Shown piece by piece: positions 1 to 9,243 of a stretch of 28,556 nucleotides of DNA. Below the pieces are notes generated by a model. It was not told the DNA's origin. It saw only the letters and a list, made by a program, of their open reading frames with translations, and made no database searches. Made by a program: the position numbers and the translations under genes. How positions within the stretch are numbered: position 1 is the stretch's first letter; each line of letters opens with the position of its first letter. Source of the DNA: CAZZCN01 sp964652975 (GTDB lineage Bacteria > Bacillota > Clostridia > Saccharofermentanales > UBA5734); contig CAZZCN010000037.1 in the NCBI GenBank assembly GCA_964652975.1, positions 1-28,556 on the forward strand, in the 5' to 3' direction.

Positions 1-2
1 AG

Positions 3-3000
3 CCTTCAACAGCTATGAGTTTTGTTTACGATATAAAATCCGACAAACTGACAGGTATAGAGCAAGAAGATAAGAGTATCTGTTTCTATAGTGAAGAAAA
101 TGCAACAGAACCGATTTTTATAATCCCCGCGCCTTTCATGTATGACTCAGACAATATAACATCTCATGATATCGCTGTCACATTTACGGAAACATCAAAA
201 GGTAACTATGTTCTGACATACATTCCTTCGATTACATGGATGACAGCTGCTGAAAGAAAGTATCCGGTGGTTATCGATCCGGTTGTGAAAACAACGCAGA
301 GCACAGGAAATGTGGATGATGCGTCTGTATTCAACATGTATGATGATTATAATGAAGGATCAGAGTCTACCTTGCTTAATTATAATTGTGTTAATGGCGG
401 TACTGAAATTGCAAATACATATTTTAAATTCAACAATCTTCCTACATTGAATTCTGGAGATGTAGTTACTTCTGCAAAATTTTATCTGTATTGCATTAAT
501 GGTGTAGAGACTATAAAAGCATATAAAGTGCTTGGTGACTGGGATGAAGATGATATTACGTGGAGCACAGCACCAACAAACTCAACTATAACTTATGATT
601 ATGTTAATCAATCAACGTCGACTGATAACAGTTTCTTAACGTTTGATATTACAAAAACAGCAACAGAATGGTACACTTCAAATGCAAACTATGGTTTAGT
701 CCTTAAACAGAACCAGATTACGGGGACATTAGACTATGGCACTTTTGCTTCGTCCGAAGCAACCAATTCATCAAATATTCCCTATATGGAAGTAAGCTAC
801 AGGAATGCAATCGGCCTTGAAAGCAAGTGGGACTATAGTACCCAGGACGGCGGAAGAGCAGGCATGGCTTATGTCAATGAATTCTCCGGCAACCTGACTG
901 TGGTAAGAGATGACATTGGCTACGACGGTAACCGCAGACCAGTTGCGGTAAAAATGGTTTATAATGCACACAACAGAAACGTCAACAGCGGTTATGGATT
1001 TGGCTGGGATGTAAACTACCGACAGAGAATCACATCGATAAATAACGGAGAATACTATAAATATACCGATGGAGACGGCACAGCGCATTATATAATGAAC
1101 ACTGGAACAGCACAGTCCCCGGTCTGGGAAGACGAGGACGGACTTGGACTGACTTTGGAAATATTTACAACCGCACAGTCAACCCTAGGGGAAATCTATA
1201 CAATTACCGACGGAAGCAATTCTATATTGTTATTTAATGCAGATGGTATGCTCTGTGGAATCAGGGACTACACTCCAACACCTGCTCCTGACCCCTCTCC
1301 GACAACATCAACAACCTCAACTCCCACTCCCACCCCGACACCAACTCCGACCCCGACTCCGACCCCGACCCCTGTACCAAGCACAACGCCAACACCAACT
1401 CCAACTCCGGAACCAACACCGGTATCAAGCGAAGTCGAAATCAAGTATGTAACCGATTCCGTAACCGGCATTAAAAAAATCGATGAGATATATGATGGTG
1501 TGGATAGAAAGTACAAGTTCATCTATAAAACTACAGCACCACATAATCTGGAAAAAATCGATTATTATGGAAACGGAAGCACAGTCCTTAAAACTGTCTC
1601 TTATACATATATCAATAGCGGAACCGATTTGTCAGAAGTCACTTTTGCAGACAATAAAACCGTAAAATATACGTTTGCGGATACAACAAATCATATAATA
1701 GAATCAATTAATGATGTGAATAACTCAAAAATAAAGTACTATTATACAGCCGCACCGTACACATATATCCCGCCTAAGGTCTATGTAATTGAATTTTATG
1801 GAGATGACAGTACCACAACTACCGATGGTTCTATTAACGAACTTAATACAATAACCTTTACATATACTTACCATCAAACACAAATAATAACTCCCAAAAG
1901 TACAACCTATTGTGCTACAGATATTATGTATAAACAATTCAATAATGAAGGCCGAACCATATCTCAATATTTAGGAAACGGAACAGCAGCCTTTGGGCAA
2001 TATGGTGATACAGGAACCAGTGAAGGAACATCAAATAAACTGACTGGTGTTTCATATATGCAACAGTCATCTTTTAACATGCTGAAAAATCCCGATTTTG
2101 AAAATACAACAGACTTTGGATATTATGGTGCAGCAATTGCCGGAGGAGTTGCAAATGTTAACTTTGCAGATACAACATACAGCCATAAAGGGAATCAGGC
2201 ATTGCGCATAGAAAAAACAAGCGACACAGGTACATACGTTGTTTATCAACAGCTTCCTGATCTTCTTGCATACTCATTCTATACATCATCGCTGGTATAT
2301 GAATTTTCAGCATGGATAAAAATAACTGATTATGATGGCAATATCACAGATCCTGGCAAGCAAGGTGTAGTTATAAATATGGAATATCAGAATGCACCGG
2401 CTTGGACGAAAATTAGTTCCAAGCGTATTATGGGGAACAGTGACTGGCAGAAACTAAGTGTTGATTTGCAAATACCAGTTCGGACAGATGACGGAGATTA
2501 TACGCCTGTTATTAGAATTTATTGCGACGACAAATCTACTGTATATATTGATGACATGTATGTAGGACCTAAAAGACTGGGAGACAGCCAAAACCACATT
2601 GAAACGTCAGATTTCAAAACCGGTGGATCCATATCTCCATGGACAACAGAGAACTGCGATTCATCAGTAGACATAATAACTTCTAGTGGGGGTTTTGCGA
2701 ATCTAGAGCTTATCCAGTCAGCCAGCTTTAAAATAACCGGTGAAGAAACGAAAGAAAAGCGAATACACCAAACGGTTGATTTAAGCGGAGAGAAGGGCGA
2801 TACTTTCACCGTTGCATCTTTTGCAAAGGCTTATGCAGTACCTCTTACCATTTCCGATCCCCCCAGTTCTACGGACAGGGACTTTGCGATAAAGGTAAAA
2901 GTCAAAGTCCCATCAACTGATACAACAACAGTAGAAAAGACCTACAGATTCCCATTCAACCCAAATACAGTAAACTGGCAGTATCTGGCTGATACATTCA

Positions 3001-5678
3001 CAACAGAATACGCATATGACGGAATAGAGGTAAGCCTTGTATATAATAACCAGCAAAACTATGCTCAATTTGACGTTGCACAGCTTTACAAATCGGATTA
3101 TTCGGTTAAATACACCTACGATCATAACGGGAACCTGATTTCTGAAACAGATTATACCGGTGCTACGACTGTTTTTGGAGCTGAAGAAAGTACTGATTCG
3201 GAATCTGTAACAGAAGACGTTAGTACCGGTGGTTTTGAAAATGATGTATTCAAAGGGATGAAGGTCTCCTATTCACCGGAAAAGGTAGGCAGTGCATCAG
3301 AAAATGACATATATGGGAATATTCTGACAGAATATACAACAGACGGCAGAGTTGGAATCAAGACCGGTTACTCCTACGATTCAAACGGGAACTATCTTGA
3401 TAAAATAACCGACAGTCTGGAGAATGTCACGGATTATAACTATAATACTAATTATGGAACTCTTGATTCCGTAGTTGATGCAAATGATAAAACAACTAAC
3501 TATTCATATGATTCTACCGGTCGCTTGGATGTAGTTTCAAAGAATATATCTGGACTTGAATCAGGAACAGCTGTTTCATTAGACTATGGATATGACACTG
3601 AGGAACATCTTTCGACAATAACCCAGAACGATTTCGCATATAATTTCAATTATGATCATGTAGGTAATCTACGAGGAGTATCGGCAGGCAGTCAAAGCAT
3701 GCTGACCTACAACTATTCCGAGCAAAGTGGAACGAATATTGGGAATCTAATGACCGGAATAACCTATGGCAATGGACAATCCGTGTCCTACCGCCAAGGT
3801 CATGACAAAATAGATGCCTTTAAATATAATGGAGATACTGACTGGAGATACTGCTTTAACTATGGATTAGACGGGAATGTTTCATCCATAGTAGATAAAG
3901 TCAATGATTTATACACGAAGTATTCATACAATACTGGAGGTAATCAGTTTCTTGTTACAGAAACCAAAATGAATAATAATGATTATTATCACAGCTACGG
4001 ATCCTTTAAAGATACAGCAAATTCAAGCGATGCATTGCTAGAAACAATAAACGGAGACTCATACAGGACAGATTTCAAAACAGACAAGGACGGACGACTG
4101 AACGAAACCTACTTCAATTTTGGCACTAATAATGCGGACAAGGGTTCGAAAGATGTACGTTATGACAGCCTGGGCAGGGTTCAAAGCACCAATGTGACAA
4201 AAACAACAGGAGATGCAAGCTCGCTTCTGCTTAGCACCATGTTCAATTACAAGGAGATGCCGGATTACAACACAACCGGACAAGTATATTCAACTAACAT
4301 AATGGGCGGGGGCTCTACAAGATTTGACTGGCAGTATTTTTACACCTACGACAAACTTGGAAACATCAAAACCCAGAGCAAGAACGGTGTGACAAAATTT
4401 ACTTACACCTACAATGAGTTGAGCCAGCTAAAAAGAGTTGATGACCTGGACGGGAATGCAACATGGACTTATCTCTATGACAAGGGTGGAAACATTAAAA
4501 CCAAGACAAGATACGCTTACACCACAGGAACCTTGGGAACAGCTTTAGAAACAATAAATTATGGTTACGACGGTACTTGGAAGGACAAACTTACCTCTTA
4601 TAAAGGAACTACTGTAAACAGTGATGCCATAGGAAACATAAGGCTTATAGACGACAGGATATTTTCCTGGCAGGGAGGCAACCAGCTTGCAGGCTCATAT
4701 AAATACGGAGCATCAGCTACAAGCTATAAATACAATTCCGCAGGAATCAGAACACAAAAAACTGTTGGATCAGTCACAACAAATTATACTCTGATAGGTG
4801 ACAGGGTAACCTTTGAAACCAACGGGACAGACGAAATATATTACAGGTATGACGGCAACAACGAACTGATTTCCATGAACCTTAACGGCACTGAATACTT
4901 CTATGTACGCAATCTGCAAGATGACATAATTGCATTGCTTGACGCAAACGGAGATGTTAAGGTAGAATATACCTACGATTCATGGGGGAAACTGACAAGC
5001 TCCACTGATAATTCAGGAAGTGTTTCACTGGCAACCAAAAATCCTTACCGCTATCGTGGATATCGCTACGATGTCGAGACGGAATTGTACTATCTGCAAT
5101 CCCGTTACTACAGCCCAGAACTTTGCAGATTCATCAACGCGGATGACACTTCTATACTGCTTGTAACCCAGGGAGAACTGCTCGGAGCAAACTTGTTCGC
5201 ATATTGTAACAATAATCCGGTAATGAATGTTGATCCGAGTGGGTATTTTGCATTTGTGTTACCATTAATTGGCGTTGGGATAATTGCATTAATGGCAATA
5301 ATTGCACTCATGATTTACTATACAAGAAATATGCCAGAGTATAGATTAACAGGGGTTGATTTAAAAGGATGGCTATACACGAAAAAACCATTTATGGCAG
5401 CACTAATAACTTTATCTATATATGAAAACATAATGAATAGCGCTAGAATAAGCAGTATAAACAGAAGATTGTATCAAAAATATAGAAATGATGTAAGGAA
5501 GTCGGCAGGTAAAAGCGATCCAGGAAGTCTTGAAAAAGGAATGTCAAATAAGCAAAAAGGACTGTTTCAAAGAGCTATAGAAGATTTTAAGGAAAGCAAT
5601 GGCATGCCTCCTAATTACAATTTACCATATGCTCTGCTTATAGAAATAGCAAATGAAATAAGAAAAAACTTCAAGTAA
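3..5678 (+). CDS. Rhs/YD-repeat polymorphic toxin, 5' end outside window
   Basis: A very large Rhs-family protein that would display a C-terminal toxin to neighbouring cells. The frame is open to the window edge and the first ATG (15) has no ribosome site, so the N-terminus is missing. Numbered from that ATG: a DNRLRE-like beta domain (about 95-265), a Thr-Pro repeat linker (about 419-470), two carbohydrate-binding-like beta regions (about 685-1025), YD repeats (about 1030-1680), then the Rhs core signature (YDVETELYYLQSRYYSPELC, ending DPSGY at 1740-1744). After DPSGY comes a hydrophobic segment (1745-1767) and a charged tip ending at 1887. I do not recognise the tip fold; it contains a motif like GMPPNYNLPYALL. 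The next gene, 13 bases on, is its likely immunity gene. The bases coding VET (GTCGAGAC, 5073-5080) are where all orphan tips in this window join. Confidence 0.93.
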   Translation, partial: PSTAMSFVYDIKSDKLTGIEQEDKSICFYSEENATEPIFIIPAPFMYDSDNITSHDIAVTFTETSKGNYVLTYIPSITWMTAAERKYPVVIDPVVKTTQSTGNVDDASVFNMYDDYNEGSESTLLNYNCVNGGTEIANTYFKFNNLPTLNSGDVVTSAKFYLYCINGVETIKAYKVLGDWDEDDITWSTAPTNSTITYDYVNQSTSTDNSFLTFDITKTATEWYTSNANYGLVLKQNQITGTLDYGTFASSEATNSSNIPYMEVSYRNAIGLESKWDYSTQDGGRAGMAYVNEFSGNLTVVRDDIGYDGNRRPVAVKMVYNAHNRNVNSGYGFGWDVNYRQRITSINNGEYYKYTDGDGTAHYIMNTGTAQSPVWEDEDGLGLTLEIFTTAQSTLGEIYTITDGSNSILLFNADGMLCGIRDYTPTPAPDPSPTTSTTSTPTPTPTPTPTPTPTPTPVPSTTPTPTPTPEPTPVSSEVEIKYVTDSVTGIKKIDEIYDGVDRKYKFIYKTTAPHNLEKIDYYGNGSTVLKTVSYTYINSGTDLSEVTFADNKTVKYTFADTTNHIIESINDVNNSKIKYYYTAAPYTYIPPKVYVIEFYGDDSTTTTDGSINELNTITFTYTYHQTQIITPKSTTYCATDIMYKQFNNEGRTISQYLGNGTAAFGQYGDTGTSEGTSNKLTGVSYMQQSSFNMLKNPDFENTTDFGYYGAAIAGGVANVNFADTTYSHKGNQALRIEKTSDTGTYVVYQQLPDLLAYSFYTSSLVYEFSAWIKITDYDGNITDPGKQGVVINMEYQNAPAWTKISSKRIMGNSDWQKLSVDLQIPVRTDDGDYTPVIRIYCDDKSTVYIDDMYVGPKRLGDSQNHIETSDFKTGGSISPWTTENCDSSVDIITSSGGFANLELIQSASFKITGEETKEKRIHQTVDLSGEKGDTFTVASFAKAYAVPLTISDPPSSTDRDFAIKVKVKVPSTDTTTVEKTYRFPFNPNTVNWQYLADTFTTEYAYDGIEVSLVYNNQQNYAQFDVAQLYKSDYSVKYTYDHNGNLISETDYTGATTVFGAEESTDSESVTEDVSTGGFENDVFKGMKVSYSPEKVGSASENDIYGNILTEYTTDGRVGIKTGYSYDSNGNYLDKITDSLENVTDYNYNTNYGTLDSVVDANDKTTNYSYDSTGRLDVVSKNISGLESGTAVSLDYGYDTEEHLSTITQNDFAYNFNYDHVGNLRGVSAGSQSMLTYNYSEQSGTNIGNLMTGITYGNGQSVSYRQGHDKIDAFKYNGDTDWRYCFNYGLDGNVSSIVDKVNDLYTKYSYNTGGNQFLVTETKMNNNDYYHSYGSFKDTANSSDALLETINGDSYRTDFKTDKDGRLNETYFNFGTNNADKGSKDVRYDSLGRVQSTNVTKTTGDASSLLLSTMFNYKEMPDYNTTGQVYSTNIMGGGSTRFDWQYFYTYDKLGNIKTQSKNGVTKFTYTYNELSQLKRVDDLDGNATWTYLYDKGGNIKTKTRYAYTTGTLGTALETINYGYDGTWKDKLTSYKGTTVNSDAIGNIRLIDDRIFSWQGGNQLAGSYKYGASATSYKYNSAGIRTQKTVGSVTTNYTLIGDRVTFETNGTDEIYYRYDGNNELISMNLNGTEYFYVRNLQDDIIALLDANGDVKVEYTYDSWGKLTSSTDNSGSVSLATKNPYRYRGYRYDVETELYYLQSRYYSPELCRFINADDTSILLVTQGELLGANLFAYCNNNPVMNVDPSGYFAFVLPLIGVGIIALMAIIALMIYYTRNMPEYRLTGVDLKGWLYTKKPFMAALITLSIYENIMNSARISSINRRLYQKYRNDVRKSAGKSDPGSLEKGMSNKQKGLFQRAIEDFKESNGMPPNYNLPYALLIEIANEIRKNFK

Positions 5679-5691
5679 AAATGGAGGGTAT

Positions 5692-6114
5692 ATGAAAATT
5701 GGAGCTTATCTGTATTTTAAAATAATCGGAGAAAATTTGAATTTCGATGAAATCAACAGTACACTAAACATTTTACCGTCCAATATTTACAGGAAAGGTG
5801 ATGTGTTCAAAAATAGATTTGTTGATGTGGTTACTCAAGAAGATTGCTGGTCGGCTAATTATGAAATTCCAGAAATTCAATCACTGGAAGATGCTATGCT
5901 TAGCTTTATACAGCCATATATAATTCAACAAAAATATATTACAAACTTATCAAAAAAATATGATGTCAAATTATGGATATCGCTATATCCGGATAATAAT
6001 CAAATGAATATTAATCTCTCTAAAAAAATAATTACAGCACTATATGATCTCAAAATCGAATTGGAGATTACGGCAGCTTACTTGTCAGAATTTTATGATG
6101 GTAATGTAAAATAA
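5692..6114 (+). CDS. DUF4279-like immunity protein
   Basis: A 140-residue soluble protein with a strong ribosome site (GGAGG, 7 bases before ATG), 13 bases after the Rhs toxin stop. The pattern of an early beta strand (YLYFKIIGENLNFDEI), a short alpha-beta unit with the RKGD motif, a conserved ED-C-W segment and a late LWISLYPDNNQ strand resembles the DUF4279 family, which often sits beside contact-dependent toxins. It has no signal peptide or membrane segment, so it should neutralise the parent Rhs tip in the cytoplasm. The family call is from memory of motifs. The immunity role is inferred from position. Confidence 0.75.
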   Translation: MKIGAYLYFKIIGENLNFDEINSTLNILPSNIYRKGDVFKNRFVDVVTQEDCWSANYEIPEIQSLEDAMLSFIQPYIIQQKYITNLSKKYDVKLWISLYPDNNQMNINLSKKIITALYDLKIELEITAAYLSEFYDGNVK

Positions 6115-6186
6115 AAAAACAGGTAGATCTACATATAAAAGTAGACATCCAAATCACAAATGGTAACAATAGAAGGAGAAAAACAT

Positions 6187-6207
6187 ATGCTTATCAATGA
6201 TAGTTAA
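6187..6207 (+). other. Six-codon mini-ORF MLINDS, copy 1
   Basis: ATG-CTT-ATC-AAT-GAT-AGT-TAA preceded by AAGGAG (6173-6178). The same start, peptide and stop recur at 7518 and 7873, with a diverged copy at 13211. Upstream of copies 1 and 2 there is also a shared stretch (AAAAGTAGACAT, then ATCACAAA). It may be a translated leader or the conserved relic of a lost gene start. Confidence 0.55.
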
Positions 6208-6219
6208 GTCCATAGTAAT

Positions 6220-6275
6220 AAACGATGTCGACATAATCGACTATAACGTTTACCGGAACAACACTTGAACGAATA
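6220..6275 (+). pseudogene. 3'-end relic of a serine recombinase gene
   Basis: The bases around 6250-6272 (TACCGGAACAACACTTGAA) closely match the last codons of the intact recombinase (TATCGGAACAACACTTTAA, ending 11633), and the GACATAATC before them resembles its ATCAACATAATT. The match is frameshifted and only tens of bases long. As with the intact gene, it lies just upstream of the 69-bp repeat and an orphan Rhs tip, so copy 1 probably once had its own recombinase gene that has been deleted. Confidence 0.5.
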
Positions 6276-6286
6276 ATATCTGTTAT

Positions 6287-6355
6287 TGAATTTTGAAAAT
6301 AGCATCACGGACAGTTAGCGCTTTAAATTTCCTGGATACATAATACAGTCCTGTC
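6287..6355 (+). repeat. Pre-tip conserved segment, copy 1
   Basis: About 69 bases running from TGAATTTTGAAAATAGCATC to CCTGTC, ending at the GA of the putative crossover site (6356-6357). Related copies of nearly the same length lie at 7972, 11650 and 13310, each directly before an orphan tip. It has no counterpart in the parent rhs gene, where the same tip bases are preceded by Rhs coding sequence. Confidence 0.85.
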
Positions 6356-6916
6356 GAGACAGAATTGTACTATCTGCAATCCCGTTATTACAGCCCTGAA
6401 CTGTGCAGATTCATTAGCGCGGACGACACATCAATATTGCTGGCAACCCAGGGAGAACTGATCGGAGCGAACTTGTTCGCGTATTGTGCTAACAACCCTG
6501 TAATGAATTTTGATCCGAGTGGGTATTGGGTATCTGCAATTGGAGTTAGTTTTGGGGTAGCTTGTGTTGTTGGAGTATCAGCTTCTGCGGAGTATATTTT
6601 TGACGGATATGGAAATAGCGGCATTTTAATATCATTATACCTACCTACCTTTGGTTTTAGTGCAAAAGGATTTAGTCCATATTTGGGATTTTTTTGGCGA
6701 TATAAAACTGTTAGAGATTACAAAAATGCAGTAAATCTATCTTATTCTTTAGCATTCCATGTAGGAGTTGATTTTGTAAATGGTATTCCTAATTACCCAT
6801 ATGACTTGAATGGACGTAGAGTAGGCATTAGAATTGTTGGGTTTTCGTTTTCAATTTTATATACACCCAATAGTATAAAAAGTTTTTACATAAGATTGAA
6901 AGGAATGTATTTATGA
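6353..6916 (+). CDS. Orphan Rhs tip 1 with unidentified C-terminal domain
   Basis: A detached Rhs C-terminus. From VET the frame reads the standard core (YYLQSRYYSPELCRFISADD to DPSGY), then about 130 residues of new sequence. There is an in-frame TAA at 6341 and no ATG or ribosome site before the core, so it is probably not translated as it stands and would need fusion to an rhs body. The new part has a short hydrophobic stretch (VGVSASA region) and is rich in aromatic and alternating hydrophobic residues (GILISLYLPTFGFSA, YLGFFWRYK, VGIRIVGFSFSILY), suggesting a beta-rich or membrane-active fold. I do not recognise the family. Its stop overlaps the start of the immunity gene by ATGA. Confidence 0.75.
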   Translation, partial: VETELYYLQSRYYSPELCRFISADDTSILLATQGELIGANLFAYCANNPVMNFDPSGYWVSAIGVSFGVACVVGVSASAEYIFDGYGNSGILISLYLPTFGFSAKGFSPYLGFFWRYKTVRDYKNAVNLSYSLAFHVGVDFVNGIPNYPYDLNGRRVGIRIVGFSFSILYTPNSIKSFYIRLKGMYL

Positions 6917-7332
6917 AAAAACCAATTAAAATATTCATAGTTATATTTCTTGTATTAATGTTTTTTTTAACATTAATAACTTTACACTTCTATCAGGCAT
7001 TTGATACGCTAAACAAACTTCTTTTTGTTGCTAATAATGGAGTTAAAACAGAATTTTTAGGCAGTGAATTAATATCTCTTAATGACTATAATAAATTATC
7101 TGGAATCATAAAAAAAGATGACAAGGGTACATATAGTGTTAACGGAGGAACAATTTATTTTCCACAAAAAATAAATTTTGATAGCATAACATTAATTTGC
7201 AAATCTGATTATTCGGTAATAGTTTGTGATACAGGCAGCCAAATTGAAAAGGTCACTAATCGCAAATTTACAGTAACTATGAGCAAAAAAGGATCACAGT
7301 GGGTTGTTTCAAATGTTACAATAATAAACTAA
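6913..7332 (+). CDS. Membrane-anchored putative immunity protein for tip 1
   Basis: A 139-residue protein with an N-terminal membrane anchor (residues about 5-28, IKIFIVIFLVLMFFLTLITL) and an extracytoplasmic beta-rich domain ending TMSKKGSQWVVSNVTI. The start ATG overlaps the toxin stop (ATGA), so translation is coupled to the tip. Membrane anchoring suggests that the partner toxin acts at or outside the membrane. No family recognised; the immunity role comes from its position. Confidence 0.7.
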   Translation: MKKPIKIFIVIFLVLMFFLTLITLHFYQAFDTLNKLLFVANNGVKTEFLGSELISLNDYNKLSGIIKKDDKGTYSVNGGTIYFPQKINFDSITLICKSDYSVIVCDTGSQIEKVTNRKFTVTMSKKGSQWVVSNVTIIN

Positions 7333-7517
7333 TACTTTGATACAGTAGCACTTTCGCTTCCGTTCCCCGTGAACCCTTATTCCAGTGAATTTTACTGCAT
7401 TTCATTTTAGCGTGATTTTTATAGTTCCAAAAAGAATAGAATGGCATCCTGAAACAACCATATTGTAAAAGTAGACATTCATATCACAAACCGTTATATT
7501 TAGGAAAGAGGAAATAT

Positions 7518-7538
7518 ATGCTTATCAATGACAGCTAA
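7518..7538 (+). other. Mini-ORF MLINDS, copy 2
   Basis: ATG CTT ATC AAT GAC AGC TAA preceded by a GAAAGAGGA ribosome-like site. The peptide is identical to copies 1 and 3 despite synonymous differences (GAT/GAC, AGT/AGC). The shared AAAAGTAGACAT...ATCACAAA stretch lies at about 7466-7490. Confidence 0.55.
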
Positions 7539-7561
7539 TATCGGAATCACGATCATTTTAA

Positions 7562-7852
7562 ATTCTACCAAACTTCATAAAACTGACCTTTAAATTTAAT
7601 GTCTCAGATGATACTTTAAATGATACTTCAAATTTGAATTATGCATTGATATTGAAATGTATTGTAAAAGATAAAAATATTACCATCAACAATATTTCTG
7701 AAATTACAGGAGTATCAAAGATAACAGTTAAAAGATATTTATTGAAAATGCAGAACGAGGGAAGAATAAAACGGGTTGGGTCTAAAAAAACAGGTTATTG
7801 GGACGTGTTGGACAAAAAAGCCGCCATACAAATCACAAATCACAAAAAGTAA
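7562..7852 (+). pseudogene. C-terminal winged-helix relic of an AAA_4/Fic-type regulator
   Basis: The open frame (no good start) reads ILPNFIKLTFKF, then a spacer, then a winged helix: ITINNISEITGVSKITVKRY, followed by LQNEGRIKRVGSKKTGYW-like residues. This helix with a GSKKxGYW ending is typical of the C-terminus of divergent-AAA (AlbA_2/AAA_4) or Fic-associated proteins. The N-terminal domains are absent and a TAA lies at 7559, so this is a fragment left by recombination. Its last codons run into the ATCACAAA repeat before mini-ORF copy 3. Confidence 0.6.
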
Positions 7853-7872
7853 AGTGAAAGGAGAAAAAAATA

Positions 7873-7893
7873 ATGCTTATCAATGACAGTTAA
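7873..7893 (+). other. Mini-ORF MLINDS, copy 3
   Basis: ATG CTT ATC AAT GAC AGT TAA, preceded by AAAGGAGA (7857-7864). It is followed by about 80 bases with no clear gene and then the pre-tip repeat of orphan tip 2. Confidence 0.55.
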
Positions 7894-7971
7894 TATGAAA
7901 GCAAGAGCCTTCACAATACAGCAGGACCATACCGATTATCTGCACAATTACGGACGATTAACCACTGATTT

Positions 7972-8039
7972 TGAATTTTGAAAACAGCATCACGGCAAGT
8001 TAGTGCTTGAAATTCCTGGATACATAATACAATCCTGTC
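7972..8039 (+). repeat. Pre-tip conserved segment, copy 2
   Basis: The same segment as at 6287 (TGAATTTTGAAAACAGCATC start, GGATACATAATAC late motif, CCTGTC end). It contains the left arm of the best inverted repeat in the array. Confidence 0.85.
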
Positions 8040-8057
8040 GAGACAGGATTGTACTAT
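8024..8057. promoter_or_regulatory. Candidate serine-recombinase site with central GA
   Basis: Left arm ATAATACAATCCTGTC, central GA (8040-8041), right arm GACAGGATTGTACTAT. The arms are reverse complements at 15 of 16 positions. The left arm lies in the non-Rhs pre-tip segment and the right arm in the Rhs core. TnpX/TndX-type large serine recombinases are known to exchange at a GA dinucleotide, and one is encoded at 10023. Equivalent GTC-GA-GAC junctions, less symmetric, lie at 5073, 6353, 11717, 13375 and 15350. Function is inferred. Confidence 0.55.
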
Positions 8058-8780
8058 CTGCAATCCCGTTACTACAGCCCAGAACTGTGCAGGTTCATTA
8101 GTGCTGACGACACTTCGATATTGCTGGCAACCCAGGGGGACCTTCTCGGAGCGAACTTGTTCGCGTATTGTCACAACAACCCTGTTATGTTAAGTGATCC
8201 GAGTGGTTATTGTGTTGCAAATGTAATTGGCGCGGTGATTGGCCTTATTGGTGGTGCTATACTGGGGTTAGCAATTGCAAATTATTTTAATCTTAAAGGT
8301 TTTTGGCGAGGGTTAGTAATAGGAAGCACATCAGCTATATTTACTGTTGCTGGTTGGTTTTCAGGTCCTATCATATACGCTGCAATTCAATATATCGTAA
8401 CAGCAGCAATATCAGCTGGAACTTTGATGTTTAATAGAATTCAACCATGGATTTATCAGACAATAGGGTTTACAAAGGATTGGATTGCAAATCGAGCAAC
8501 ACAATTTCTAGTAAAATCTGTAGAAAAACTTAGTTATACTCAATCAGCATGGAAAGGAATTTCTCGAACATATCAAAGTTCATCATTATTAATTAAAACT
8601 ATTATGCAATCCGCAACACCTACATTTGATAAAAGTCTAAGTTTTGGACTGAAATGGGTTGTCAATGGAACGTTTTGGAATATAAATAGCCATGGAGTTA
8701 AATATGCTACCCAAGGGGTATATGAGCTAGTAATTGATGTGTATAATATGAGAATAGTCCATTTTTTATTTAGGAATTAG
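8037..8780 (+). CDS. Orphan Rhs tip 2 with hydrophobic pretoxin and unidentified toxin
   Basis: Rhs core fragment (VETGLYYLQSRYYSPELC to DPSGY) followed by about 185 residues. The first part is a Gly-rich membrane segment (VIGAVIGLIGGAILGLAIAN) and further hydrophobic stretches (FTVAGWFSGPIIYAAIQY), typical of Rhs pretoxin regions thought to aid entry. The distal part (about the last 75 residues, ending GVKYATQGVYELVIDVYNM) is the likely toxic domain; I do not recognise it. No ATG or ribosome site precedes the core, so it is a startless cassette like tip 1. The immunity gene starts 8 bases after the stop. Confidence 0.78.
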   Translation, partial: VETGLYYLQSRYYSPELCRFISADDTSILLATQGDLLGANLFAYCHNNPVMLSDPSGYCVANVIGAVIGLIGGAILGLAIANYFNLKGFWRGLVIGSTSAIFTVAGWFSGPIIYAAIQYIVTAAISAGTLMFNRIQPWIYQTIGFTKDWIANRATQFLVKSVEKLSYTQSAWKGISRTYQSSSLLIKTIMQSATPTFDKSLSFGLKWVVNGTFWNINSHGVKYATQGVYELVIDVYNMRIVHFLFRN

Positions 8781-8787
8781 GAGTAAT

Positions 8788-9243
8788 ATGATTTTCAAAG
8801 TAGAAGAAACAAAGATTTTTAATTATAAAATGCAGTTATTGAATCATAGCGAATTTTATTATGATGAAAAATTTATTTCAAATTATTCGATTATGATTGG
8901 ACATGATTATATATCAATTGATGTAATTGCAGATACTGGTTTAGTTTATGGTATTAGTGGGTACACATCAAAACGGACATGGATAAATACTAATTTATCT
9001 GTACCAAACAATTATGTTGATGGACAAGTGAAGGTTCTAAATAGTACTTTTATTCCAGGCACAGGAACTCAATATCAAAATATTCTTACATGCCATTTTG
9101 ATAAGAGAAAAAACTTGTTTTGTTTTGGAGACACAAATGTAAATACCGATGATTTGATAGTGAGAATAGCTACTGGTGTCTTTTTTGTAATTAGAAAAGA
9201 ACAAGTTGTATCAATTATTGTTAGACCTATTTTTATTAATTGA
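8788..9243 (+). CDS. Putative immunity protein for tip 2
   Basis: A 151-residue, beta-rich soluble protein without signal peptide or membrane segment, with an AGGAG ribosome site directly before the ATG. It immediately follows orphan tip 2, hence the immunity assignment; its cytoplasmic nature implies a cytoplasmic toxin target. Its 3' end (GTTAGACCTATTTTTATTAA) reappears as a decayed copy at about 13124, so a second version once existed in the array. No family recognised. Confidence 0.68.
   Translation: MIFKVEETKIFNYKMQLLNHSEFYYDEKFISNYSIMIGHDYISIDVIADTGLVYGISGYTSKRTWINTNLSVPNNYVDGQVKVLNSTFIPGTGTQYQNILTCHFDKRKNLFCFGDTNVNTDDLIVRIATGVFFVIRKEQVVSIIVRPIFIN

Noticed and set aside
1300..1425. Thr-Pro repeat tract as a phase-variable microsatellite
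   Set aside because: The units are imperfect and in multiples of three, so length change would keep the frame; it fits a flexible linker.
1268..1522. Gly-Val repeat open frame on the minus strand
   Set aside because: It is the antisense shadow of the Thr-Pro linker of the rhs gene.
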